A DNA stretch of 64,000 nucleotides from an uncultured Collinsella sp. (GCA_944321445.1 CALULJ010000002.1:34601-98600); one strand, 5' to 3'. Positions 8,506 through 18,008 are shown, numbered from the stretch's first letter. The notes: generated by a model not told the origin, from the sequence alone. Translations and numbers: made by a program.

Positions 8506-10440
8506 TTGCGTACGGAAGCGTTGACAAGATTTCGCAGCAGGGGCACCACGTGGGCACACGAGACCTACGGCAAGGTCTCGGATGCGTTAACGTCGGGCTT
8601 GCTCTACACGGTGCTGTTCGCAACGATCGCTTGGCTGTTCGGCACGAGCCATGTGATGATCATCTCCCCTATCGTCGTCATCTTCCGTGGCAAGCGACGC
8701 AAGTACTTCTCGCTCGCGCTCATTCCGCGCATCATCGTCACGTTGCTCGTCCTCAACATATTGGCTTATATCGCTACGTTGCACGTTATCCTGTGTATCA
8801 TCCTGAACGCCATCGTTCCGTTCCTTTTGGTGATGGTTCAGGCGAGCCAGTTCGCCCCGAAGGCGTACTTCGGCTATGTGATGACCTTTGTGTTTTTGGA
8901 GCTCCGCCCGCTTGAGTTCGACGAGTTCCTCGTACAGCTCGCCGTCACCGCGTTCGCCGCATGCGTGCTGGGTATCGTATTGCTAATCATGCGTTGGCAA
9001 AACGGCGCGTCTCATGATCCTGAGGCCGAATTGGCCGATAGTCTGGAGACGCTCGCAACGGTACTCGACCGTCTGGCAGAGGGAGAACGCTCACGTGATT
9101 TAGCGCAAGAGGTCACGAAGCTTGAACGCGCCTTCGACCTCATGTGCTTCAACAGCCGCTCGCTCTTTCGCCGTCCCGACCGAGCTGGCCTGCGTTACTA
9201 CCTCTACGCCACACTGTTTCAGCGCGCGGTGTACCTGCTGAGCGATACCGCATGGCAGCAGGGAGACGAGAGCGATGTCGATGTATCCGCCCTGCATGAT
9301 ATCGCCACCATGATTCGTCAGGTTAAAGATGCCAGGACGCCTGAGGAGCATGCGGTGGTTCGCCGCTGCCTGCTCATGCTGCTCGATATGGTCGACTTGC
9401 CGGAAGGCCGCATCCGCATCTTTTTCAGAAGCCTTTTGCACATGCTTATGATCATCGTCTCCGGCGCGCCCGAGCGCAGGCGGCATCTCTCGTGGCGCTT
9501 CGAGCCCTTGCGCGACATCGTCGAAGGCTTTACGCGGGGAATAGATCCGGACACCTTTGAGTTTCGTTTCGCGATGCGCCTGTCGGTGGTGATGGTGACC
9601 ACATGCACGATCAGCTTGCTCTGGGGCGTCGATCATGCGTACTGGCTTCCTTTGAACGCCTTTTTGCTCCTAATGCCCAGCTACGAGGAAAGCTCACACC
9701 GCATGCGCACGCGACCGCTCGGAACGGCAATCGGGTGCGTCGTCGCCTACGTCGTGTCCCATGTGGTACGTGAACCCCTAGAGGTCTACGTCTTCTGCAT
9801 GATCATGATCACGCTCGTGTACTGCTGTGCGCCGGGCAGTTGGATACAGGCGATCTATTCCACGAGCTTCGCGCTGATGATGTGCTCGCTCACCATGCCC
9901 GAGACGACGGCCATGGCGCTGCGGATGTTTTTCGTCGCGCTTGCCGTCGTGATCGTGGTTGCCGTCAACCGCTGGGTCCTTCCGTCCAGAAAGGACCGCA
10001 TCTACCAGGCGAATCGTCGTCAGCTTTACGAGATCAACCGTACCTACTGGGGATTTGTGCTCGAAAGCATCGATCGCCATGTTGAGATTCGCCGCTCTGC
10101 CGACATGCTGTCAGATTTCCACCTCGTGTATGAAGAGGCATATGCCTACGCGCAGTCTCTTGACGATGAGAGGATGCGTGAGCATGAGCGCCGCTACCTG
10201 GTGCGGCTGTGGCATATGTTCGCAGAGGTGGAGCAGGTTGAATATCTGGTTCAGTCAGGCGAGCTTTCCGATGCCGACTTGGGAGTACTGAGGCGCATTG
10301 CAGAGCGATTGCACGACAAGGTGGTGCCCGCGCAAACGGGATGTCTCGCCATTGACCTCATCAACGACGTCGAGTCGATCGATTTGCGCTACGCGCTCAC
10401 CCATTACGTGGAAAACGGTCAGAGCATCGCGCTGCTGTGA
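8506..10440 (+). CDS. FUSC-family integral membrane protein (putative aromatic acid exporter)
   Basis: A 644-aa protein with two sets of hydrophobic segments (about residues 25-160 and about 350-490) separated and followed by cytoplasmic helical regions. This is the FUSC/YccS-like architecture. Families of this type include efflux proteins for aromatic carboxylic acids. The position directly after the complete aromatic pathway, 115 bases downstream of aroQ, supports a role in exporting pathway intermediates or products (inference). The likely start is TTG 8506 behind TAGGGGAAGG, with short spacing; a later TTG is possible. The gap upstream contains a 10-bp stem (about 8450-8488). Confidence 0.78.
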   Translation: MRTEALTRFRSRGTTWAHETYGKVSDALTSGLLYTVLFATIAWLFGTSHVMIISPIVVIFRGKRRKYFSLALIPRIIVTLLVLNILAYIATLHVILCIILNAIVPFLLVMVQASQFAPKAYFGYVMTFVFLELRPLEFDEFLVQLAVTAFAACVLGIVLLIMRWQNGASHDPEAELADSLETLATVLDRLAEGERSRDLAQEVTKLERAFDLMCFNSRSLFRRPDRAGLRYYLYATLFQRAVYLLSDTAWQQGDESDVDVSALHDIATMIRQVKDARTPEEHAVVRRCLLMLLDMVDLPEGRIRIFFRSLLHMLMIIVSGAPERRRHLSWRFEPLRDIVEGFTRGIDPDTFEFRFAMRLSVVMVTTCTISLLWGVDHAYWLPLNAFLLLMPSYEESSHRMRTRPLGTAIGCVVAYVVSHVVREPLEVYVFCMIMITLVYCCAPGSWIQAIYSTSFALMMCSLTMPETTAMALRMFFVALAVVIVVAVNRWVLPSRKDRIYQANRRQLYEINRTYWGFVLESIDRHVEIRRSADMLSDFHLVYEEAYAYAQSLDDERMREHERRYLVRLWHMFAEVEQVEYLVQSGELSDADLGVLRRIAERLHDKVVPAQTGCLAIDLINDVESIDLRYALTHYVENGQSIALL

Positions 10441-10451
10441 TGAAGCTCGGC

Positions 10452-12083
10452 CTACAGTCTGCCTGCCTCTGCGAGCATTTGCCGGGCATGGTCAAGCGAA
10501 GCCCGGCTCGCATCGCCGGAAAGCATGCGCGCGATCTCGGTGACGCGATCTTCCCCCTCCACCGGAACCAAGGTGGTCTCGGGAATATCGCCGTCGCGCT
10601 TGGAGACCACGTAATGCTTCTCTCCCATCACAGCAACCTGAGCGAGATGCGTGACCACGATTACCTGATGCGTGACTGACAGATCGGCGAGCACCGACGC
10701 AAGGGCACGGGCAACCGATCCGCCGACGCCGGCATCGACCTCGTCGAATACGAGTGTATCGACGCCGTCGGCATCGCCGAGCACGACCTTTGATGCAAGC
10801 ATGACGCGCGAGAGCTCGCCTCCCGATGCGATGCGCCGAAGCGGACGGGGCGTGAGGCCGGCGCCGCTTCGATATAACAGCTCGCAGGAGGCGGGGCCGT
10901 CCACAGTCCATTGCGCGCGCGGAAGCTCCCGTGCGTCCCACACGAGCTCAGCACGGCCCATCTCGAGGCGCATCATCTGCTTGCCGACCTCACGGCAAAA
11001 TTTAGGGCCAGCCGCATTGCGTGCGCGCATGAGCGCACGGGCCGCCTGAGCAAGGTCGGCCTCGGCCGCATCCCGTGCTTCCTGTGCACGCCGCACGCGC
11101 GCCTCGGCATCGTCAACGAGCGATAGGAGCTCAGACGCCTCCGCCCTTCGGGCGAACACGTCGTCCATATGGGGGCCGAACTGACGCATCAGACCTTTGA
11201 GAGCGGCCATGCGCTCCTGGGCGGCAGCGAGGCGCTCCGGATCGAAATCGATGTCGTGGGCGTAACGACGCAGATCGGCCGCGACGTCTTCGATTGTAAT
11301 GGCCGCTTCAGACAGTGAGTCGGCAAAACGCGCAAGCTTGGCGTCCACCGATCCCATGCGGGCGAGCTCGGCGATCGCGGTGTTGAGCGAATCGAGCGCC
11401 CCCTGCTCGCATGAGAGCGCCGCATCGGCATCATAGGCGGTCGAGATGAGGGACTCCGCATGCTCGGCACGGGGAAGCGTCTCTTCGAGTTCCTCGAGCT
11501 CGCCGGGCTGCGGGTCGACCTCATCGATGCGCTCCACTGCAAAGCGGGCTTCTTCTAGACGCGAACCCTGTGTGCGAGAAGCCGCTTCGACGCGCGCAAG
11601 CTCTGCGGCAGCCTCACGCGCCCGCGCAAACGCACCACGATATGCCCCAAGCGGACGCGATACAGTTTCTTTAGCCCATGCATCGACCATGGAAACATGG
11701 GAGGCAGGGTCAAGAAGACGCTGGTGCTCGTGCTGACCGCACAGGTCGATGTGCGATCCCACGCGCTCACCGAGCTCGCGAACGCTGGCGAGCGTGCCAT
11801 CGATTTTCACGCGGCTGCGACCATCCGACCCAACGCGACGGGAAACGACGCACCCCTCCGTATCATGCGGACCCTCGAAGATGCGGCCTTCGACAATTGC
11901 CGCACTCTCGCCCTCGCGAACCATCGATGAATCAGCGCGCTCTCCCATAAGCAGCTTGCAGGCCGAGAGCAGCGCGGTCTTGCCCGCTCCGGTCTCGCCC
12001 GTCAAGACCGTCAATCCCGCACAGGGATTGAGAGCAGCTGAGCGGATCAGCGCGAGGTTCGTGACGTCGAGCTCATCGATCAT
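10452..12083 (-). CDS. recN: DNA repair protein RecN
   Basis: SMC-like ATPase acting in recombinational double-strand-break repair. The 543-aa protein has an N-terminal ABC head half with Walker A LTGETGAGKTALLSA, a central coiled coil (about 160-370) rich in Glu/Ala/Arg, and a C-terminal head half with the signature ASGGELSRVMLA and Walker B VDTLVFDEVDAGVGG. The start ATG 12083 begins the MIDELDVTNLAL head sequence and lies 11 bases inside nadK. The open frame upstream is nadK shadow. It is last in the alaS-to-recN cluster and converges on the FUSC gene with an 11-base gap. Confidence 0.95.
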   Translation of the reverse strand: MIDELDVTNLALIRSAALNPCAGLTVLTGETGAGKTALLSACKLLMGERADSSMVREGESAAIVEGRIFEGPHDTEGCVVSRRVGSDGRSRVKIDGTLASVRELGERVGSHIDLCGQHEHQRLLDPASHVSMVDAWAKETVSRPLGAYRGAFARAREAAAELARVEAASRTQGSRLEEARFAVERIDEVDPQPGELEELEETLPRAEHAESLISTAYDADAALSCEQGALDSLNTAIAELARMGSVDAKLARFADSLSEAAITIEDVAADLRRYAHDIDFDPERLAAAQERMAALKGLMRQFGPHMDDVFARRAEASELLSLVDDAEARVRRAQEARDAAEADLAQAARALMRARNAAGPKFCREVGKQMMRLEMGRAELVWDARELPRAQWTVDGPASCELLYRSGAGLTPRPLRRIASGGELSRVMLASKVVLGDADGVDTLVFDEVDAGVGGSVARALASVLADLSVTHQVIVVTHLAQVAVMGEKHYVVSKRDGDIPETTLVPVEGEDRVTEIARMLSGDASRASLDHARQMLAEAGRL

Positions 12084-12936
12084 TGCGACGCACCCCATAG
12101 AACACACGCGAGACGGAGTTGTAGAAGCTTTCGGGGCCGTAGTCGAGCAGCAGGACATCCGCATCGCCGCGGCGAACCGAGACGCGGTCAATCACCCCGT
12201 GCGGCGACAGGAACACGCCGTCGACGGCACAGGCCGGCACAGACGGCCGGTCATGCGATAGGGCGATTTCAACAACGTCGGAAGGCGAGGTGAGAAACGC
12301 GCGCGCCTGGATAGTGTGGGGCGCGATGGGCACACAGACCATGCCGGCATAGTCGGGACTCACGATGGGGCCGCCCGCAGACAGCGCATAGCCGGTCGAG
12401 CCGGTTGCCGTGGATACCACGACGCCGTCGCCACGTAAGCGATCGATATGGTGGCCGGAGACGGAGATGTCGAACTCGATCATCTCGGAGAGCGGGCCGC
12501 GGGCAAGCGCGAGGTCGTTGAGCCCATGTGACTCGAATACCTCTTCGGTCCCGTCTTCGGCCGTGGCGCGAACCGTGCACGCGATCGTGGCGCGTCGGCT
12601 CACGTGCATCTCTCCTGCAAGGGCATCGGACACGACGGAAAGGATATCGCGCTCCTGTGGGCTGGCGGCGGTAAGAAAGCCCAGATGCCCATAGGAAAGT
12701 CCCAGGATGGGAATCTCGCGCTGAGCCACCAGGCGAGCGGCCCGCAGCATCGTACCGTCGCCACCCAGCGAGATCACCAAGTCGCTCCCCTCGATGTCTG
12801 GGGTCGTTGCGATCTTGGACCGCGCATCGGACGCCCATGAGACCTCATAGCCCTGGCGAGTTAGCCAAAGCTCAAGGGTAAGCCCGCTTTGGACAGCCTC
12901 GTCACTGTGGTAATTGGGTACCAGGAAGATCTTCAT
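12073..12936 (-). CDS. nadK: NAD kinase
   Basis: Phosphorylates NAD to NADP. The protein is about 287 aa. It carries the GGDGT loop (LVISLGGDGTMLRAARL), SHGLNDLALARG in place of the usual NE/D motif region, and TGSTGYALSAGGPIVSP. ATG 12936 has a GGAGG site 6 bases upstream and overlaps the tlyA stop as ATGA. The order tlyA-nadK-recN is common in Gram-positive bacteria. Confidence 0.95.
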   Translation of the reverse strand: MKIFLVPNYHSDEAVQSGLTLELWLTRQGYEVSWASDARSKIATTPDIEGSDLVISLGGDGTMLRAARLVAQREIPILGLSYGHLGFLTAASPQERDILSVVSDALAGEMHVSRRATIACTVRATAEDGTEEVFESHGLNDLALARGPLSEMIEFDISVSGHHIDRLRGDGVVVSTATGSTGYALSAGGPIVSPDYAGMVCVPIAPHTIQARAFLTSPSDVVEIALSHDRPSVPACAVDGVFLSPHGVIDRVSVRRGDADVLLLDYGPESFYNSVSRVFYGVRRNDR

Positions 12937-13736
12937 AGCGCCTCCGTTTTGTTCAGCAGGACCTCGATGTGCTCGTCCAAGGGGCATTCGGATGCGCGCC
13001 TCGCCGGTGCGCGATCGCCGAGCAGAAAGAATTCGCGGTTGCCCTTTGCCCCCGTTATGGGAGACGGGCATACATCGACCGGATACAGGCCGGAATCGGC
13101 AAACAGACGAACCGTGTCGGCAAGTACGCGCGCATGGACCGCTGGGTCGCGCACGATGCCGCCCTCCCCTACATCCTCGGCGGGCGCCTCGAACTGCGGC
13201 TTCACCAAGGTGAGGAACATACCGGTTGGTTTCAAGAGTTCAAGCACCGCGGGCAAGATGGTAGCCACGCTCGTGAAGGAGACGTCGCAAACGGCAAGGT
13301 CGAACGACTCGCGATATCCCATAGCGGGAACATCGACGATATTGGTGCGCTCAAGCAGCGTAACGCGCTCGTCGTTGCGCAGCGACCACGCGAACTGCGC
13401 GCGGCCGACATCGACCGATACCACACGGGAGGCCCCGCGCTGAAGCAAACAATCGGAGAATCCGCCCGTCGAGCACCCAACGTCCAGGCAGTCAAGCCCC
13501 ACGGGAGATACCGAGAAGGCATCGAGTGCGCCTTCGAGTTTCAGGCCGCCCCTGCCCACATAGGGAATGTGCCCCTTCACATGGATCGGTGCGCCGGGCT
13601 CGACGCGCGCAGCGGGCGATTGCAGGCGCTCTCCCGAACACGATACGAGCCCAGCCATGCACAAACGCAGGGCCTCGTCGCGTGATGCGGCAAGACCCTG
13701 CGCGATCAATTCGTCATCGAGGCGGACACGTTTCAT
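12933..13736 (-). CDS. tlyA: TlyA-family 2'-O-methyltransferase (S4 + FtsJ domains)
   Basis: Predicted rRNA cytidine 2'-O-methyltransferase, often annotated as haemolysin A. The 267-aa protein has an N-terminal S4 RNA-binding domain (about 1-60, RLDDELIAQGLAASRDEAL). A Rossmann methyltransferase domain follows, with SAM loop LDVGCSTGGFSDCLL, the acidic SVDVGRAQ strand end, CDVSF and LVKPQFEA. It lies 9 bases after xseB and overlaps nadK by 4 bases. Confidence 0.93.
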   Translation of the reverse strand: MKRVRLDDELIAQGLAASRDEALRLCMAGLVSCSGERLQSPAARVEPGAPIHVKGHIPYVGRGGLKLEGALDAFSVSPVGLDCLDVGCSTGGFSDCLLQRGASRVVSVDVGRAQFAWSLRNDERVTLLERTNIVDVPAMGYRESFDLAVCDVSFTSVATILPAVLELLKPTGMFLTLVKPQFEAPAEDVGEGGIVRDPAVHARVLADTVRLFADSGLYPVDVCPSPITGAKGNREFFLLGDRAPARRASECPLDEHIEVLLNKTEAL

Positions 13737-13745
13737 GTGACCCGG

Positions 13746-14003
13746 TTACGCCTTTCCCTCAAATTCCACCTGGTCATTCGATTCGGCTTCATCCTGCTCC
13801 ATCGTAGCGGCCAAAGAATCGGCCTCGCGCGGAGAGAGCTCGAAGGTGTCGACCATGTCCACCGCCTTTGATCCTAAGCCGATAGCCTCGTCGAACAGGT
13901 CGAGGCATCGCTCTAGCGAGGTGTCCTTCGACCGCACCGCCGCGATGATCTCGTCGAGGCGATCGGTAAGGTCATCGAACGTGTGGACCGTCGATTCACT
14001 CAT
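13746..14003 (-). CDS. xseB: Exodeoxyribonuclease VII small subunit
   Basis: An 85-aa protein with the XseB helical hairpin signature FDDLTDRLDEIIAAV followed by LERCLDLFDEAIGL. It has an acidic C-terminal tail (about residues 60-85) longer than usual. It would form exonuclease VII with XseA. xseA usually sits next to xseB but is not in this window. The start at 14003 overlaps the nusB stop by 8 bases; the open frame further upstream is nusB shadow. Confidence 0.87.
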   Translation of the reverse strand: MSESTVHTFDDLTDRLDEIIAAVRSKDTSLERCLDLFDEAIGLGSKAVDMVDTFELSPREADSLAATMEQDEAESNDQVEFEGKA

Positions 14004-14478
14004 CGGTGGCCTCAGGTTCATCGACATCGGGCGCGTCCTCGGACTCGGGTACCTCGGGAAGATCGCCCATGCGTGCGATGCTTCCCAGCACGCCGTTGAC
14101 GAAGCGCGACGACTCGTCGGTGCCATATGCCTTGGCCACTTCGACGGCTTCGTTGATGACGACGGCGTCTTCGATGGGATCGTCTTCGACGAAGCGCATC
14201 TCATAGACGGCGATGCGCAAAAGGTTTCGGTCTGCGCTCGGCATACGGTAGAGGCTCCAGCTCTTGGATACCGTCTCGAGCGCGTAATCGATGCGATCGA
14301 GGTTGCGATAGCACCCCAGGGCGAGCTGCTCGGCATAGGGCTCAAGCGGTCCCTTGGACAGCAGATAATCGCCGGCGAGGACCTCGTCGACCGGCTTATC
14401 GAGCGCTTCTGCCTGGAACAGAATCTGAAGCGCTTGGCTGCGGGCGCGGGTGCGACCGCGATCAATTTTAAGACTCAC
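13996..14478 (-). CDS. nusB: Transcription antitermination factor NusB
   Basis: A 160-aa all-helical NusB that binds boxA RNA with NusE in rRNA antitermination. Recognisable segments are RTRARSQALQILFQAE at the N terminus, ADRNLLRIAVYEM, AVVINEAVEVAKAYG and SRFVNGVLGSIAR. The last 20 residues are an acidic extension. The start is GTG 14478, set by AAGGAG 7 bases upstream; an ATG just before it is in another frame and stops after four codons. Confidence 0.94.
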   Translation of the reverse strand: MSLKIDRGRTRARSQALQILFQAEALDKPVDEVLAGDYLLSKGPLEPYAEQLALGCYRNLDRIDYALETVSKSWSLYRMPSADRNLLRIAVYEMRFVEDDPIEDAVVINEAVEVAKAYGTDESSRFVNGVLGSIARMGDLPEVPESEDAPDVDEPEATDE

Positions 14479-14481
14479 GCA

Positions 14482-14844
14482 TTACTCCTTGGGGAATACA
14501 AGGCCGTCGATGCACACATCGACGGAAGAGACCGGGATGCCCACCTGAGCGTCAACCACCTTGACGACCGCAGCGCGGATGGTTTCGGCGAGCTTCTTGA
14601 AGGGGTATCCGAAGAATACGGAAACGCGCACCGTGAGGTGCAGCGTATCGTCAACGACCTCGGCCTCGATAGGAGGAAGGGCCGGAGCGGTGCTCTTGGC
14701 GCTGAACATGGAGACGAGGTTCGTCGCCAGGTCGCGAACGCCAACCGAAGCGACGCCCTCGACCTCTTCGACAGCTCGGGACACGATGATGGACATAACC
14801 TCAGGAGCGATGGCGATACCGTCGATCTTGATCTCTGCAGACAT
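14482..14844 (-). CDS. Asp23/Gls24 family envelope stress protein
   Basis: A 120-aa Asp23/Gls24 (DUF322) protein: IAPEVMSIIVSRAVEEVEGVA, SVFFGYPFKKLAETIRAAV and VSSVDVCIDGLVF match the family beta-alpha layout. Members are membrane-associated or cell-envelope stress proteins of unknown biochemistry. Placement before nusB and after efp is common in Gram-positives. ATG 14844 is preceded by GGGTGAG; an in-frame ATG lies 15 bases earlier. It ends 3 bases before the nusB start codon. Confidence 0.88.
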   Translation of the reverse strand: MSAEIKIDGIAIAPEVMSIIVSRAVEEVEGVASVGVRDLATNLVSMFSAKSTAPALPPIEAEVVDDTLHLTVRVSVFFGYPFKKLAETIRAAVVKVVDAQVGIPVSSVDVCIDGLVFPKE

Positions 14845-14950
14845 GTTCTCACCCATTTCAAACGACTGCACGAAGCAGGTGTCTCACGCGGTTCAGTGTA
14901 CACGATACCCCAAGTTTGGAGCGCGTACGCCAAGACATCCGTGTTTGACG

Positions 14951-14979
14951 AAAAAGGGCGGGGTGTGCGGCCCCGCCCC
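14951..14979 (-). terminator. Rho-independent terminator after efp
   Basis: On the - strand an 8-bp perfect GC stem (GGGCGGGG / CCCCGCCC) with a 7-base loop is followed at once by TTTTT. It sits 25 bases downstream of the efp stop, before the asp23-nusB genes. It probably ends or attenuates transcription from alaS/efp and splits the long cluster. Confidence 0.85.
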
Positions 14980-15003
14980 AAGCGATGCTGTATACGAGCG
15001 CGA

Positions 15004-15567
15004 CTAGACGCGGGAAACGAACTTGCCGTCGCGGGTGTCGACCTTGATCTTCTCGCCCACGTTGAGATACATCGGCACCTGGACGGTCGCGCCGGTCTCG
15101 ATGACTGCGGGCTTGGTGCCGCCCTGGACGGTGTCGCCCTTGAAGCCCGGGTCGGTCTCGGTGACCTCGACCTCGATGAACATCGGCGGGTTCACGCCCA
15201 TGAGCTCGTCGTCTGCGTACAGCAGCTGGCAGACGTCGTTCTCCTTGAGCCACTTGGAGTTGTCGCCGATGAAGTCGACGGGCACGGGGACCTGATCGTA
15301 GGTCTCCATGTTCATGAAGTAGTAGTGATCGCCGTCGTTGTAGAGATACTGCATCTCGGTGGTGGTGAGCGTCACGCTCTCGAACTTGGTGCCGGCGTTG
15401 CAGGTGTTCTCGACGACGCGACCGGACTTGATGTCCTTGGTCTTGTAGCGGACGAACGCGCCGCCCTTGCCGGGCTTCACGTGCTGGAACTCGACGATGG
15501 TGCAGACCTTGTCCTTGATGCGAAGACCGAGGCCGTTCTTGAAATCAGCAGTGGTGATGGATGCCAT
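15004..15567 (-). CDS. efp: Translation elongation factor P
   Basis: Relieves ribosome stalling at polyproline. The 187-aa protein has the three beta-barrel domains of EF-P. The domain I tip loop reads VKPGKGGAFVR, so the residue that enters the peptidyl-transferase centre is a Lys, as in lysine-type EF-P, not the Arg of the rhamnosylated type. No modification enzyme gene is visible here. AAAGG lies 6 bases before ATG 15567. A terminator follows. Confidence 0.96.
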   Translation of the reverse strand: MASITTADFKNGLGLRIKDKVCTIVEFQHVKPGKGGAFVRYKTKDIKSGRVVENTCNAGTKFESVTLTTTEMQYLYNDGDHYYFMNMETYDQVPVPVDFIGDNSKWLKENDVCQLLYADDELMGVNPPMFIEVEVTETDPGFKGDTVQGGTKPAVIETGATVQVPMYLNVGEKIKVDTRDGKFVSRV

Positions 15568-15678
15568 GGAAGACCTTTCTCACTCAATACACATAACGAC
15601 GAAAGTATACGACAGGCAGGTGCCTGTTGGGGGAAACGCAACGAAACAGCCATACGCGGGCGCATGGGCCCGCAGACG

Positions 15679-16809
15679 TTAACAGGAGATGACCTGGAGC
15701 TCGTGCGGAGAGCGCGTGAAGGGCTCGAAACCGTCCTCGGTCACCAGACCGTAGTCCTCGAGGCGCACGCCGCCCACGCCAGGCAGGTACACGCCGGGCT
15801 CGACCGTGATAACCGCGCCCGCCTCGACGATGTTGCTCTTGCGGCCGAAGTTCGGAAGCTCGTGGATGTCGATGCCCACACCGTGGCCGAGGCCGTGACC
15901 GTAGCAATCGCCGTACCCGGCATCCGAGATGATCTTGACCGAGAGGTTGTGGATATCGCTGCCGTCGACGCCTGCGTGAATGGCAGCGACGCACTCCTCA
16001 TGGGTACGCTGCACGAGGTCGTAGAGCTCACGCTGCTGCGCGGTGGGCTCGCCGAGCACGACGGTGCGGGTCATGTCGGAATCGTAGTCGCGATAGCGTG
16101 CACCGTAGTCCATAAGGACGAAATCGCCCTTTTCGACCACGCGGTCGCTCGGGATAGCGTGAGGATTCGCGGAGTTGGGACCAGATGCCACGATGGAATC
16201 GAACGCGAGGCCGTCGGCGCCGTTGTTGAGCATGAAGTTCTCGAGCTCGCTGCGGACCTGCTTTTCCGTTTGGCCCGGTTGGATGAACTCGAGCATATGC
16301 GCGAACGCTGCGTCGGTGATGGCCTGCGCATGACGCATGAGCTCGATCTCCTCGGCGTCCTTCACCGCGCGCATGCGCCGGATGTCGCCGTGCATCTGGG
16401 GCAACGCCGCTGCGATGGAGCGATCTTCAAGACCGCGAACGATACCCTGATAGAAGTTCAACTGCATGTCGTCTTCGATTGCGATGGTGCGGCTTTTGGT
16501 CTCGAGTGCACGCTGCGCGACCCACCCGGGGATGTCGAATCCGTCCATATCGACCTGCCAGGGGCTATCCGCAGGCAAGTTCTCAGCGAAGCTGTTGAAA
16601 TAGCGCGAGTCGGTATGCAGGTAGCACGCATCGGGCGTGATGAACGCGGCATGTGGGAACTCGTGTGTGTAGTCAAACACACCCATGGCGCCGGTGAGCC
16701 AGCGCAGATTTGCCTCGTCGCGCACAACGACCGCATCGTAGCCGCGCGCATCCATGAGGTCGCGCAAACGGGCGATACGCCCTGCAGGTCCATTGATCAA
16801 TTCAGTCAT
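15679..16809 (-). CDS. M24-family Xaa-Pro aminopeptidase
   Basis: Predicted cytoplasmic metallopeptidase removing N-terminal residues before proline. The 376-aa protein has a creatinase-like N-terminal domain (about 1-125) and a pita-bread catalytic domain. Metal ligands are visible: [16 protein letters not shown] (two Asp), [14 protein letters not shown] (His), [10 protein letters not shown] and VRLEDYG (two Glu). ATG 16809 has AAAGGAG upstream; an earlier in-frame start would add five residues. The pairing with efp downstream is frequent in Gram-positive genomes. Confidence 0.93.
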   Translation of the reverse strand: MTELINGPAGRIARLRDLMDARGYDAVVVRDEANLRWLTGAMGVFDYTHEFPHAAFITPDACYLHTDSRYFNSFAENLPADSPWQVDMDGFDIPGWVAQRALETKSRTIAIEDDMQLNFYQGIVRGLEDRSIAAALPQMHGDIRRMRAVKDAEEIELMRHAQAITDAAFAHMLEFIQPGQTEKQVRSELENFMLNNGADGLAFDSIVASGPNSANPHAIPSDRVVEKGDFVLMDYGARYRDYDSDMTRTVVLGEPTAQQRELYDLVQRTHEECVAAIHAGVDGSDIHNLSVKIISDAGYGDCYGHGLGHGVGIDIHELPNFGRKSNIVEAGAVITVEPGVYLPGVGGVRLEDYGLVTEDGFEPFTRSPHELQVISC

Positions 16810-16898
16810 GCAGACTCCTTTCACAGCATAAAACCAGAGGCATAGTACACCTCGGAAGGTTCAGATGAAGCAACGTTACCTGGAAGGAAGCGGGAAAC

Positions 16899-18008
16899 TC
16901 AGAGCTCCTCAAGCAACTCGGCGCGAGAGGCGAGGTAGGCCTCCGCATGGCGCCTCAGCACGTCTTCCTCGATATGGCATAGGCGGATGGCGCCCGGGAA
17001 CTTGGGCAACGCGAGCATGAAGCGGTTGGATCGCACATAGCAGGTGCGTTTGAGCGCATCGATGAAGGTGTCGACATCCACATCGAACGTAGCCTCTTCG
17101 ACACCAAGATCATCAAAGCGATCATCCTGCTCGAAGACGAGGTCGACATCGAGCCCGCAGACATCATGGGCAAGGCGCGCCTCGAAGCGCATACCTTCCG
17201 CAAGGGCAAGATGACTGGGGAGTTTCTCCTTCAGGCATGCGCGCAGGGCGCGAGCCGTCGAGATGCCGTAGTAAATGGAGTTACGTGCAGATGGGTTTGC
17301 GGATCGGACGGCACCGGCGCGCGAGGTCTGCGCAGCGCACAGAGCGTCAGCGAACGCAACGGGGTCATCATCAGCCATGCCGGCGACCTTCTCGCCGCAT
17401 TGCTCCCATACGCGTCGGCTGGAAGCGAATGCCGCGCCAAGCAGGTAGGCATAGCCAAGGCCGAGTTCACGTGCATCCTTGCCGAGTACAAGATCGATAT
17501 CGCACACGACGAGCGACCAGCCGGGACGCACAGACACCATCTCCGGCGCGTCATCGACAGAAAGGGGACGCATTGCAGTCGGAACGGTGCACATGGCATC
17601 AAGCGTGAGCGGGATGGCCGCGCACGACATGCCGCCGCACCACATCTGACCGCAATACGAAACGAGTGAGCACACATTTGCACCACCCAGGGCGACCATC
17701 ACGTCATCGGCCGTGATGGACGAAGATGCGAGCATGCGCATGAGGGAGCTCGATGCGTCAAGAGACGCTTCGCATGCGCCCTTGCCAGCGGCGTTGTATT
17801 CCTCGACAGTAAAACCGCAATCGATGAGCGCTCGACGGGCCAACGAACGCTGCTCATCTGAAGCGAGCTCGTCATATGCCAGCAGAGCCCGCTTGGGCTC
17901 ACCGACAACGTTTTTAAACAGGCGCGGAAGCTCATCGAAGGCGCCAGTGCCAACACGGTAGTCGGTGCTCGTGCTCCCAAAATTGACAAGTTGACGGCGT
18001 ACGCTCAT
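16899..18008 (-). CDS. Degenerate 3-dehydroquinate synthase-like protein
   Basis: A 369-aa protein with the general AroB fold order: an N-terminal nucleotide-binding half ending in VMVALGGANVCSLVSYCG, then a helical half. The catalytic landmarks are altered. The GGGVVGD loop reads GGANVCS, the GHSIGHAVE metal His segment reads NSIYYGISTARAL, and GHGTCVAIGM reads PSHLALAEGM. It probably cannot bind the catalytic metal and is unlikely to make dehydroquinate. It overlaps aroK by 4 bases (ATGA), so it is made with a shikimate kinase. A regulatory, structural or new catalytic role is possible. An active paralogue is at 1969-3060. Confidence 0.75.
   Translation of the reverse strand: MSVRRQLVNFGSTSTDYRVGTGAFDELPRLFKNVVGEPKRALLAYDELASDEQRSLARRALIDCGFTVEEYNAAGKGACEASLDASSSLMRMLASSSITADDVMVALGGANVCSLVSYCGQMWCGGMSCAAIPLTLDAMCTVPTAMRPLSVDDAPEMVSVRPGWSLVVCDIDLVLGKDARELGLGYAYLLGAAFASSRRVWEQCGEKVAGMADDDPVAFADALCAAQTSRAGAVRSANPSARNSIYYGISTARALRACLKEKLPSHLALAEGMRFEARLAHDVCGLDVDLVFEQDDRFDDLGVEEATFDVDVDTFIDALKRTCYVRSNRFMLALPKFPGAIRLCHIEEDVLRRHAEAYLASRAELLEEL

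Noticed and set aside
13846..16845. A 999-codon + strand frame.
   Set aside because: It runs antisense through nusB, asp23, efp and the M24 peptidase; codon bias of the real genes keeps it open.
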